From the NCBI GenBank assembly GCA_033239525.1, contig BSYO01000009.1:19675299-19739298 (forward strand): a stretch of DNA of 64,000 bases, read 5' to 3'. Of this stretch, positions 35,601 through 47,600 are shown piece by piece. A model generated the notes under the pieces. That model saw only the letters and a program-made list of their open reading frames with translations, searched no databases and was not told the DNA's origin. Within the stretch, counting starts at the first letter, position 1, and each line of letters starts with the position of its first letter. The translations under genes were made by a program, and so were the position numbers. This stretch comes from Nepenthes gracilis. Lineage: Eukaryota > Streptophyta > Magnoliopsida > Caryophyllales > Nepenthaceae.

Positions 35601-38600
35601 ACAAGCATGCTGAAAAGGGAATATGGATTTATAAAAGATGACATATTTGGATACAGAAATAGTATGAGTTGAAGATCATAGAGCTTCTATCCTTTTATAC
35701 TGTTGGGATATCCAAGGAATTGTCTGTCTCTTGGATTAAACTTTATGCTATTCTTCATGAACTGTGGACGCATAGTAAAGGCATCTAAAGACACCTAAAG
35801 TGTAAATATGTTGATGAGATAGAGTGAAGAATTTCATAAGGTGATTTATTTGAGAGATTGGGGCTAGGTATTCGATTGATGATGCAGGTGGCTGTGAGAA
35901 CCCAATTATTCCATGGTTCAGAAGAAGTTTGGACTAGAATCTCAGGGCTCTCGACACATTAAGGATGTGTTGGTGCTTGCATTTAACTCTTAGATAATCC
36001 CAATGATCATCCAAAATGATTTTCAACTACTCAAAGCCATCAAGCAAACTCTGAAGGAAGTATCAAAGGCATGCCCTCCTTTGACTACTCCTCTGGTGAT
36101 TCTCACTCCATCTCCGGCTATTCCAATTACACCAATAGTTCCGCCAATCCGTCTGGCAACAGCTTCTTCTACACCATCGATATCATCCAAACGGTCCTCC
36201 AAGAAGGCCCAATTCGCCCAATTGGGTGACTTCAAGCAGCCTAATATACTCTACTTGTTCACCTGTGTCGGTTTGGGGTACGGTCAGTTCATCGAGAGGA
36301 TAGCCTTCCAATTTGAAGTTTTTTCCAAAAGAAGGCTTACAATTATGCCAAGAGCATAAAAAACAATCTAAATTTCATAAAGATAATAAAAACTTTAAGT
36401 CTCAATTAGGTTCTTTTTGTCACTAATATGGTATTAAAAAGATACGCGCACCTTCTCAACATAACTCCAAATATACCAAAAAAACCATATAAACCATAAA
36501 ATTCCTATTATCAATCACATAAGAAGAACACTCATAAAAAGACATGAAAATCATATAATCAAGATACTATGATGTCGTACAAACAACCAAGGATAATATG
36601 CTGGAAATATAAAAGACCAAGACACAAAGCTAATTAATGTAAACTAAAAGAGCAAATCTATGAATTATTCAAAGATGATGAATAAATGTGTAATAATATG
36701 ATATCTTTATTATTAAGTGGTTTAAAAGAACCAGAGATTCAATCTCCCAATGACTTATATGAAATACAAGACAATGATTTGAGTACATCTTCTTCCTCTT
36801 TGGAATCGGAAGAAGACAAAAATGAAATCGTTGAATTACTTCACTTATGTGACTGTAAATTATAAATTAATACGTTAAGAATAAAAGATAAAAAAGAGTT
36901 TCTTATTGACATAATAGATAAGATTGAAGATCCAGATATCAAAAGACAAATTGAAGATCCACATTGTCTTAAACTAAAAGATATATTAACTCAAAAAACA
37001 AAAATATGAAAATCTTGAGCCATTCAGCTTAACAAAAATATTTAAAAAATATCCATCTCTATTATTATTTCAACAAGTAACAACAGGAGAACTATAAAAA
37101 GAAATTAAAACAGTTAAAAGAGGAAATAAAAGATTTAAATAATCAATTACAAGAAACTAAATTCAATGAATTACAATTAGACACAAGAATATTGTTTACT
37201 TGAATAAAAAATAATCACACTAGAAAACATAACCCCAACTCCTCCTCAGAATGATCAACCATCAACATCTCAAATCATTAATCTAGAATAAGAAGAAGAA
37301 CAATATCTTCATTTAATAACAAGAATAAATTTTTAAAAATGATATTATCAAATTACCTTAGTAATCAACAATGAACATCACCTTAAATTAATCGCTTTAT
37401 TAGATACAAGAGCCGATCAAAATTGTATACAAGAAGGATTAATCCCTACACGATATTACCAAGAGACTACTAAAAAATTATATACAGCTAGTGTAGCAAT
37501 TACAAACTAACTAATGTAGCAATCTATAATCAAGTTTATTGTTTTAGATCAACATTCGTTCCGGTCAAAGACTTACAATAAGATATTATTTTAGAAACTC
37601 CTTTCTTTACATATTTGCTGAAGGGATATCCGAACAAGTACTAGGAACTAATATACTTTTCTTTTTTATTCAACCCATGAAACAAAGAGAAATTTAGGAA
37701 TTACGAGCTGCCTTAATATATAGACAAATTAATGCTATAACAAAAATGGAAAAACAAATTCAATATTTATAAGAAGAAATATAATTATCAAGTATAGAAC
37801 AACAGTTAACCAACCCTATAGTACAAACAAAAATTTAAAAACTACAACAAATATTTGAAAAAGAAGTATGTTCAAATATTAAATTCCTACAACAACATCT
37901 AGTAGAACCACCTTATGAAGAAGATTTTCATGAATCTTAAATTCCTACGAAGGCCAGAACCATTTAAATGATTAGACAAAAAATTAATTAGACCATCCAA
38001 ATTATCCTAGAGCTGTTCTGCATTTTATGTTATGAAAAATGTAGAATTAGAATGAGGTGTATGAAGATTAGTAATTAACTATAAACTACTCAATAAAGTC
38101 CTTCAACGGATCAGATATCCAATCCCCAATAAAAGAGATTTAATCAGCAGATTATACAACGCTAATATTTTCTCAAATTTTGAAATGAAATTTGAATTCT
38201 GGCAAATTCAGATTAAAGAACAAGATAAATACAAAACAGCATTTACAGTCCTATTTGGACATTATGAATGAATGTCATGTCCTTTGGACTAAAAAATGTA
38301 CCCATCAGAATTTCAAAATTTTATAAATTAAATATTTAATACTTATACATAATTTATAATTGTTTATATAGATGATGTGTTAGCATTCTCAAATAACATA
38401 GATCAATATTTTAAGCACTTAAATCAATTCTTAAATATTATTAAACAAAATGGATTAGTTGTGTTTTTATCAAAAATCAAATTATTCCAAACAAAAGTTA
38501 GATTTTTAGGATTCAATATTTATCAACATACAATAATCCCTATCCAACTCTCTATAGAATTTGCTAATAAATTTTCTAATGAAATCAAAGATTAAAATCA

Positions 38601-41600
38601 ATTACAAAGATTTTTAAGTTGTCTAAATTATATTTTTGATTTTATACCCAAACTTAGATAAATATATGGACCTTTATATCAAAGGCTCCAAAAGAATCTT
38701 CCTGCTTGGATTGAGGAACATACTAATACAATCAAGAGTCTTAAACAATAAGTCCAACTTTTACCATGTTTAGGTATTCCACACTCTAATGCATTTCTTA
38801 TTGTGGAAATTGATACCTCTGATATAAGATATGGAGGTATATTTAGGCAAAAATTAGAAACAATCACACATACACAAATTATACGTTTTCATTCTAGATT
38901 GTGGCTTAGACCACAAAAAAAAAATATTCAACCATAAAAAAAATGTTTATCCATTATTTTATGCATATCCAAATTTCAATATGATGTATACAATAAATAT
39001 TTGTTATACACATTGATTGTAAAGTTGCAAAAGATATTTTACAAAAAGATGTTAAAAATTTAGTTTTAAAATAAATTTTTGCACAATGGCAAGTTATTTT
39101 ATCTGTTTTTAATTTTAATATTGAATTTATTAAAAGATCTTCAAATTCGTTACCAAATTTTTTAACAAGAGAACTTTTATAAGGAAATCGTGCCGCCTAA
39201 GTCCAACAAAGCCAAAAATATTCAACCACCATCCACACCAACCAAACAATCTGCCAAAGATTTTGCAATGCCTAAACCATATATTATTCCAGTATCCAAT
39301 CAGTTTGCAACCCTTGTTGAGTATCCACCCATATCTTTTAAGAATGTTGTCCAAACAACATCATCATCTTCTCAACCTGACTCTACCACCGAGACCAATT
39401 ATATCTCCAAACCTCTCAAACTTCATGTCGCCATGACTGATTTACTCAAACAATCATTACTCAAAGATATGTTATCAATTACTAACAGAATGATTTATCC
39501 AAACTGCCTATTCAATACTGTTGAGATCCTTAATACCCAGTAGTATTACGAACTAATTTTTATTTACTCTGGATCAATAGAACTTAACCACCACAAAAAT
39601 TCAAAAGATGACACAATTGTTTATTCAATTTGTAAAATACTTAGAGTATGTCAACCCTAGGAGATTGCTCTCAATACCTGGGATACCAAATCATTTTCAG
39701 TCCATTATCCACTAATGGGTTACAATTACCAGGATTATAAAGCAGCTTGGTACAATGCTTTTTATGTAAGGTCCTATAGTCATTTATAGTTTATCCGATT
39801 TGACAAAAATTGTCCTAAACAATTACCAAAGTAGTTTATAGAATGTTGGCTCTATTTGGGTCCTATTTCAGCCATTTATCCACCAATGTCTAGGAGTCAC
39901 GATTATACTATGAAAAAGTATGCAATGATGTATTTTCTTATCATAAGAAAATAGCTTTGCACATTGATTTTGAAATCCCATGAATTATGGCTTGGGCTTT
40001 CACCTGTCAACAATACTATGAAGGCATCCCATTATCCATTGTTCGAGAATTCCGTGTTAAGTGGTGGGATAAATTTGACCACTCTCGGATTACCCCAATG
40101 ATCATCCAAAATGATTTTCAAGAACTCAAAGCCATCAAGCAAACTCTGAAGGAAGTATCAAAGGCATGTCCTCCTTTGATGATTCTCACTCCATCTCTGG
40201 CTATTCCAATTATGCCAACAGCTCTGCCAGTCCCTCCAGCAACAGTTTCTCCTACATCGTCGATAGCATCCAAACGGTCCTTCAAGAAGGTCCAATTGGG
40301 TGACTTCATGGTCTAGATGCAAGAAATGCAAGCTATTATGCAAGCCACTATGAAATGGTGGGCCAATCTTGCTGACGAAGAATCTTCTGGCTCATCTACT
40401 CAACCGCCATCCAATCCAACCAGCCCACCAATGTTTGACCCGGCTGGTCATGCTCAGGGTCCATTTAATTTCTGAATCATGGATATCCGAAAAAACTAAC
40501 CAAGGTGTTACCTTGCAAGTATCTATCCATTCTTCAATGACTATCCAAATTATGTCCAAGAAGCAATCATTACTCAACCTGAGACAAATTTACATATATA
40601 TCAATGGAAACAATTTATCAAAATCAACTAACAACATTATCTGTGGATATTGGATTTCTGCTTGTAATGTCAGATAGCATATTCAACTTTTGACTATCAA
40701 TAGGAAAAGTATCAATAGCGAAAGCCAAAAGCAGATGCATGATCAACAGTAAATGCATTATCAATAGTAAAGATTCGTTTTTACCAAAAGAAGACAAAGA
40801 AGACTGATGGATGGAGACGGATGGGTGGACATGTGCAGCTACTTATTACATGCTAGTTACCCACTTACCTACCTAGCAAATGGATAGACAAGATTAGCTG
40901 TGATTCAACGGTCCAGATCTATTCAAGGCTATTATAAAAGGATACTCAAGGCTTCATTCCAAGCATCGGAAAAAAAATTTAGCAAAGCTCTCAAGCCCTC
41001 TTCAAATCTTCCTACTTCTTATCCCATTTCTCTTCTTGTATCCCATTCCCTCAATTTTTAAATTTCTTTATCCAATTATTGTAAATATTTAGTATCAATA
41101 AATGCTCGAAGATTTTATCAAGCCTCTGGTATAATTCTTGTCTTTCTTTCATTATTGTCATTTAACTTTGAATTATTGATCTTGCATCCGTATTTGGTAT
41201 CAGATTCAGTTTTATTTACTTTCTACATTAATTATAGAACTATCATATGTACTACACTTAGTTATCATTGGTTAGGCTGTGTTTATTGTTGGTCAACTTG
41301 TGTTTTGGTGGTCACAGTTAGGTGTTCCCGGTTACTAAGAATTGTGTGGAAGATTTTTGTTTTAATTTATGCATTAATTAGATAATGGCGTCTCAACTAA
41401 GACGTATGCTTAGGGGAAGTAGTTCAAATTCTAATATGACATGTAATTCAAGGGAGTCATTAGTTATACCAGCTAGTCAAGAATATTCTAGATGGACTAC
41501 TCCTACACAAGGTCCCCAAAGATCACGATAAATCATATCATATATGACATGTGATCTATGGTTACTAGACGAGAAGGGATGAACAAGGTTCCCAAAGATT

Positions 41601-44600
41601 TTTGTTTTTCGTTTGGCCATACGAAAAATAGAACATAGATTATTATTAATAAAATGTGTAATTATATTTCAAGAGTATCATCTATCAATTCTGATCATGA
41701 AGTTGACATGTGGCCTTGGATAGTAGAAGAAATATATATAATAGGTACTTTTGATTTTAAGACAACTTTAGCAATTAATAATCATGAACAAACTATATCA
41801 ATCTAAAATGAATATGAAGAAATTAGATTATTATCAACATTATCAATAGATAAATTTAAACTTAAATGATATAAGTATATTCATTATGTTTTAAAATAGA
41901 TAGTAATAAAACCACTAATCAAATTAGAAATTGATATTCCAGTCCTATTATGTTAGGGATCAAATATTATTAAAATTTAAAGACTCAATCTTAGTGATTG
42001 TTCAATTTAATTTATGTAATGGTCCTATTTACTTTAATTGTACTCCAAATTTTACCGTATATCTTAAAGATCCCACTGTATTAAATGCATTAGTTTTAAA
42101 TGTGTATTTTCCTGGCACAAACTTGGCAACACTAAGAGTGTGCTTTGCCTTTGATTTCATGGTATTCATGCTGTCGCCATCTTGTTGCGACCACATACCT
42201 AGCCAATTCGCTTCAATCCCATCCATGAAATTGTGAGTAGCACCCGAATTAACTATGGCACGAAAACTCCTTTCATTCACTTAAAGTTCCACATACATTA
42301 GGTCTATGGATATTGTAGATGTCTGAGCAAGCTTATCCATGGCATACAATAGGTAGATTATGCCCATGCGGACTTATTCTCCATCGTTCTTGTCGTCATC
42401 TCCTAACACCAAAGAATGACTTTTCTTTTATAGCACACTTAGAGCTCCGAGGATTGTGCCACTTTATGTAGTCTGTCATGTAGGAAACATCCACTAGAAG
42501 CTGCCTTTTTACTCGTTGACATACTGATGCTTCCGTTGAAACTCTGAGAGTTCACCGGTGACAAATTTTTCTGGAGGTTACTTCTCTTACTCTTGGCTTT
42601 GAAATTTGAGTTGTTGATCCTAGATGCACTCTTCGTGGTCTTCTTGAAGGGATTATCACCGTTTCCTTGATTATGATTACCCCTATCAATGGCGTAGTCA
42701 ATAACTATTTCGGCTACATTTTAAGTAGATCAAATCTTGTACTTGCTGTTTGAACAATTTTGTTTGAGCACATCACTGCATGTTATCTATAAAATGAAAG
42801 AGAGAATCATTATGAGATATGTTCTTGATATAACATATATGCCGAGAAAGTTTTAGTGTAATCCCTAATTGTCCCCATTGCTTAATCGGTTTTAGCTTCA
42901 TTACTGCCGGCAACTCGGTCTTTTCAAGGTAAAACTATGCAATCAGTTCTTTCTTGTGGTCGTCCCACAAGCCGATACTCAATCTTCTCTAGATAATTTC
43001 CTCATGTTTGGCATGCTACCATAGCTTGGCATATCTGATCAGTTATATGGTCACCATAGAAACCTTTGCCTTTTCGAATTCATCTTCATAGTCATAAAAT
43101 ATTGTTCAAAATTGAAAATGAAGTTGTCAAGCTCCTTCAAATCTTGTATGCCACTATATGAGTGCGGTTTGGAGACGTAACTCTGCTACTGCTGATGGCA
43201 CTGTCATTTGTAGCGGCAGTGCACACCAGAAGGTTCACCTTGCCGATGAGCTCGGCATTTGTTGCTTGCAACACTCTTATCGAGTCACAAATATCGTCAT
43301 TTATGTCCTTGACCACCTCTTCCAAGGACCTTAACTGGACAGCGAGGCAATTCACCCATCTTTTCATCTTGTCAAAAGGCTCAACTTGGGCTTCAAGCTC
43401 ATTCACTCCTCTTAATAGCATCAAGACGAGTTATTACTGTTCGATGAACCGTAGGAATTGTTTGAACAGCCATAGGTGGTATTGCTTGGGCCATTATTAT
43501 CCCACCATATGAGATTTTTTGAAAAGTGAGACTTTTATTACTTCTCCTTTCGTAAGTCAGTTTCTGTTACTATCCAAAATTTCTAGTGACAAAGTTGTAC
43601 TGTGCGTCTGGTTTCCCATGGGGATGGACGTTGGTCAAGTTGACCAATGAGCACACTTATGGGTTTGGGTCAATTCCAGGATGTGAATGCAAAAATGGTA
43701 CCAGTGATGAATATATAGAATGCAAGTAAATCGCTAATTTAAAGTGTGAAAATACAAATAAGCAATCAATACCAGTAGACAACAATCAAATATAAAAGAA
43801 GATTTGAAAAATTCATTCCCCCATTTAGAGGGTTTCGAGTCTTTTGGTTTTTGCATTAGTTTACATTGGAAGTTCCTAATTTTTATAATGGGGTATCTAA
43901 TTTTTTTATAATACTACATTTAAACTAAAATGACCTAAATTCTTAGAGAAATTCAAAGATGCAAGAAAAAGTAACAATTTATATGTCTCATTTGGATTTT
44001 AATACTAGGCATGGCATAGCACAATACGGCACGTTTACATGTTGGCAGCTCGAAAGCCCATTTAACACCACTATCCTTATCTGATTTTTACTTGTTATTG
44101 ATTATTTGCTCATGTTTCCGCAGCTTTAACTAGTGACTTAGTTGCGTTGGATATTCTGGACATTATGTAGTATTTTATGATTGCTCGTAAGATCAACCCT
44201 TATAGTTAAGTGTGCTCAATGGTTAATTTTGATGATGTCCGACTCTTATCGGGAATGGACACACCACACAGTTTTGTGGCTAAAAAAGTGAACCGTGACA
44301 TGTAGCTGAATTTAATAGCAAGTAAAGGATCCTGGAGCCTTAAAGAATTTTATTTCTTAGTTTGAGTATTTCATTCATGACTTGTGGACAAGGTTTTTAT
44401 TTGAGGTTTCGAAGGGCTGTGTCCTTATTGGAATATTTTATGTCGGATATTGTTTTACCTTGGTATTTTCATGGAGTTTGTTTTTGCTAGTTTGAGATGT
44501 TTTGCATATGAGATGTGATTGCAATGTTTAATTTTGGAGTCAGTGCTGCAGTTTGGACGGTCTAGTGTTGTTTTTGTTAGGGACCAGACCGTTTGGTGAC

Positions 44601-47600
44601 AACTTGACCTTTGTGTTAAACTGGCCTTCAACCAAGTTAAAGGACTGGAGCAAAGGTCTGTGACATAGAGTGCATCGTACCCAAGCAACACTGCTGAAAT
44701 CATCTGGAATAGTGAGAAAGCATTTATATGGATGCTGAGAAAGTATCCATCTCTAGAAACAGTAAAGGGACGCCAAATGTCACAATGCAAAAGATTGAAT
44801 ATTGATGCTGAGATGCTATCTCTAGCTGGAAATGGCAAATGATGTTGGTTTGCCAAATGACAAATCATACATTGTATATTGTGTGAGATCATCAATTGTA
44901 TATTTGGAACAAGCTTATGCAACATGCTAAGTTGCGAACCAGATAAATGGCCTAGTCTGCAGTGCCAAAGATTAGCATTTTCTTGTAAAAAGGTGGATCT
45001 ATTAGCAAAAGATAGTGGTTTATGAACAAAGGGTGAAGCAGGAATTTGATTTTCCACTGCAATTTTATTTCCAGATAGCAGAGATCATCCCTAAGCATCC
45101 CACTCCAGTCGCCCTCTATGTATGTTGGTACTCAATAAGACACATGCTAGACAAAAAATCGGACAACTGTGTGTGGAAATAAATTTGCTAAAGGAAATCA
45201 GGTTGACCTTAAAGGAAGGAATGCATAGGACATTGGTTAAGGTCAATTTATCTAAAGGTTGGGCATTGCCAGTGTTAGAGTGGAACAATCATCCCATTAG
45301 GCAGCGTAACAGATGTATTAATGGAGGTGGATGCAAAGGTGGGATGTGAAATGGACTAAACCATGTGTTCAGTGGCTCTGATGTCAATGATCCAGGACTT
45401 AGGGTGGCCATATTGATCAGAAAGATTGGATAAACGCATGGTTATACTTGAGAAATTGTGTATCGAAGGGTGATCTGGCAAGGGATTGGATGGTGTTTGA
45501 AGAGCAGTTGATTGATTAACAGGGGCATTAGCAGTGATGTACTAATTTTCTAGTCTTGGTTTGAGAAGGGCAAGGAGTTGCTAATGCTGTTGTCAATAGA
45601 GGCTTGGCTGACTTTGCTTGATATTCTATTCCTGCACCATCAAGATAGAGCTCTGAATTTGCTGCAATATTGCCCCATCTCTCCATTGAATTGAAAACTA
45701 CATGGAAAACCATGTAGTTGTAACACTTATCTCTGGTGTGGCCTCAGATATCACAATGACTGCAGACTGGGTGTCCTTTCTGTTATACATAGATTACACT
45801 TGGAGCTAGGTTCCTTGATAGAGAATTCATAATCCAAGATGAGACTATGGTGTTGCATCTTCTCCAAGTTCTAAGCAAAGGTTGTTTTGATTGGTCGGTT
45901 GCTTGATTCTACCTCCCACGAAGCCGACCTATTTTAGTGGTTAAGGCCATCACCATGTATCTGCTCCATGAGTGATAGTTGTGATATATCAAAGCAGAAG
46001 AGACCACATGAATGTCTGGGTTGTCTCCATGATGCAGGAAGTGGGGACTAGAAGGGTCACCCATCATGCTCTGAATCATCAAAGTTGAACATGATCAAAG
46101 AGGGGGAGTAATTTCAGTGACTATAGCAGGGAGCACTTCATTGTGTCTCGGACACCATGAAGAAGTTTTGTGAACTACAAATTTATGAAAGGAGCAATGC
46201 TCAATCTGTGAGCGGAACTTGGGAACACGGAGAGAGGAGAAGAGGAATTGAGAAATTTTATTCTCATTGCTTACTTGGCCCTATCTAAAGCTAGACATAG
46301 CAAACTTATTCGAATAGAAAGAACAAAAGAATATCTTTTTCTAAATAATAATTAACACTAAATGCATTCGGGTCATTTCTTCTTTTTCTGTGAAAGTTTA
46401 TGAGCTTGCAGTGTGTTGGAGCGAAGTGTTTTGCTATTGAGACAGAAATATATGGAATGATTAGTGATAATATTGGGAGAGCTCCATTTACCATAATCTC
46501 AGTGATCCATTTGATATTCATCATATTGGATAATGCAACATTATCATTTGTATGCAAAGCCACCATTATTTTCTCATCAAGACCGCATACCTAAAACCAC
46601 TTTAGTTTATTACTGGCTGCACCTTCTGGGAGATGGGGGAACGTCCAATCTGATCTCAATTTTCTATTTAAGATCAAATCAAGTAACTATACAACCATTC
46701 ACCAAAAGTTCTCAAATTGATAAATAGAGATTACGAAACCTTTTTTGGTTTAAACCATTAGTATCGTTTGACGATGCTATGTGAATCACTAAAAACATGT
46801 GAAGGTTAACCCTGCTGTGGAAAAAAAAGCTATGATTCCGAAAATCAGTTAATATAACCTACTAACATCTTTGTTCTTTGCTTCTTGTCAATTTAACCAC
46901 CGTTTTACAGTTATGAGTCTTATGACTGATTTAATCCTCCACTTTAGAGATAATTGAGACTGAATACTATGGTTATCTTGCATCATGGTGGGCCTTATTC
47001 TGCAATTTGGGAGCTCGATTAGAGTGTTTCTTCTTTATCCTTGTTATATGTTCTGAAGATCTATGGGTTTGGCTCTTGTGTTACACTTTAGGTGTTTATA
47101 TGTTCAGTAGTTCTATAGGTTTGGTTCTTGTATTACTCTTAAGATGGTTGGAATTCAATGGTACTCACTGAGAGATTTTTGTTTTCTTTTTTTGGAAACT
47201 ACATGATGGTGTCTCACACATGATGATCTACAGTCCAGATGCTTTCCATTCTCAAATAGGTGTTTTAAATGTACATCTGATTCAGAGTTTGTGGCTGGAT
47301 GAAAATATATGTATCGATATCAATCGTGCATATATTGATATCGGACGTATTGGATAACAGGTATCAGTGTCAAATATATTTGAAGAGAAACTTTTTTTAC
47401 GAATTGTTAGCTGATAGACAAAATTGACCAATTTATTGGTCAAATATAAGTATATGGGGCACGATATTTTGAATATTTGTCAATACAAGGAATATCATGA
47501 TTTTGGCGTAGTATTGGAAAATATCGGTGTTGGGATGATGGCCCGATAACAATATTTATTGGCTGATATATTGGATCTCAGTTGATACTTCATTCTGTAT

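Larger units (their letters stand above)
35990..42107 (+). mobile_element. Endogenous pararetrovirus, florendovirus-like (Caulimoviridae), defective
   Basis: On the + strand, in order: a piece of the second viral frame (35990-36239); coat-protein end with zinc knuckle, protease, reverse transcriptase and RNase H (about 36290-39180); a second frame of unknown function (39190-40680); an intergenic region with promoter, polyadenylation signal and tRNA-Met primer site (40690-41384); and the start of the first frame with the movement-protein region, cut at about 42107. The two-frame layout, with the downstream frame directly after RNase H and its WWDKFD motif, points to florendoviruses. There is no integrase, as expected for the family. 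Numerous stops and frameshifts make it inactive. The order is permuted relative to a unit genome and part of movement and coat protein is missing, so it is a rearranged, partial copy. Confidence 0.82.
33498..46357 (-). mobile_element. Ty1/copia element in intron 2, split by a nested insertion
   Basis: LTR copies lie at 33498-33693 and 46198-46357. Read on the minus strand, both start TGTTAATTA and end GAGCA. Between them on the minus strand run gag zinc knuckle (about 45690-45780), protease (about 45370-45410), pre-integrase and integrase (down to about 44455), then a gap of about 8.5 kb filled by foreign sequence. Integrase C-terminus (from about 35985), reverse transcriptase and RNase H (to about 33720) follow. 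Without the filling the element would be about 4.4 kb, normal for a copia element. All frames carry stops or shifts. Flanking 5-bp duplications are not convincing (left ATAGA, right CTAAA), so the outer boundaries may have changed. Confidence 0.85.
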
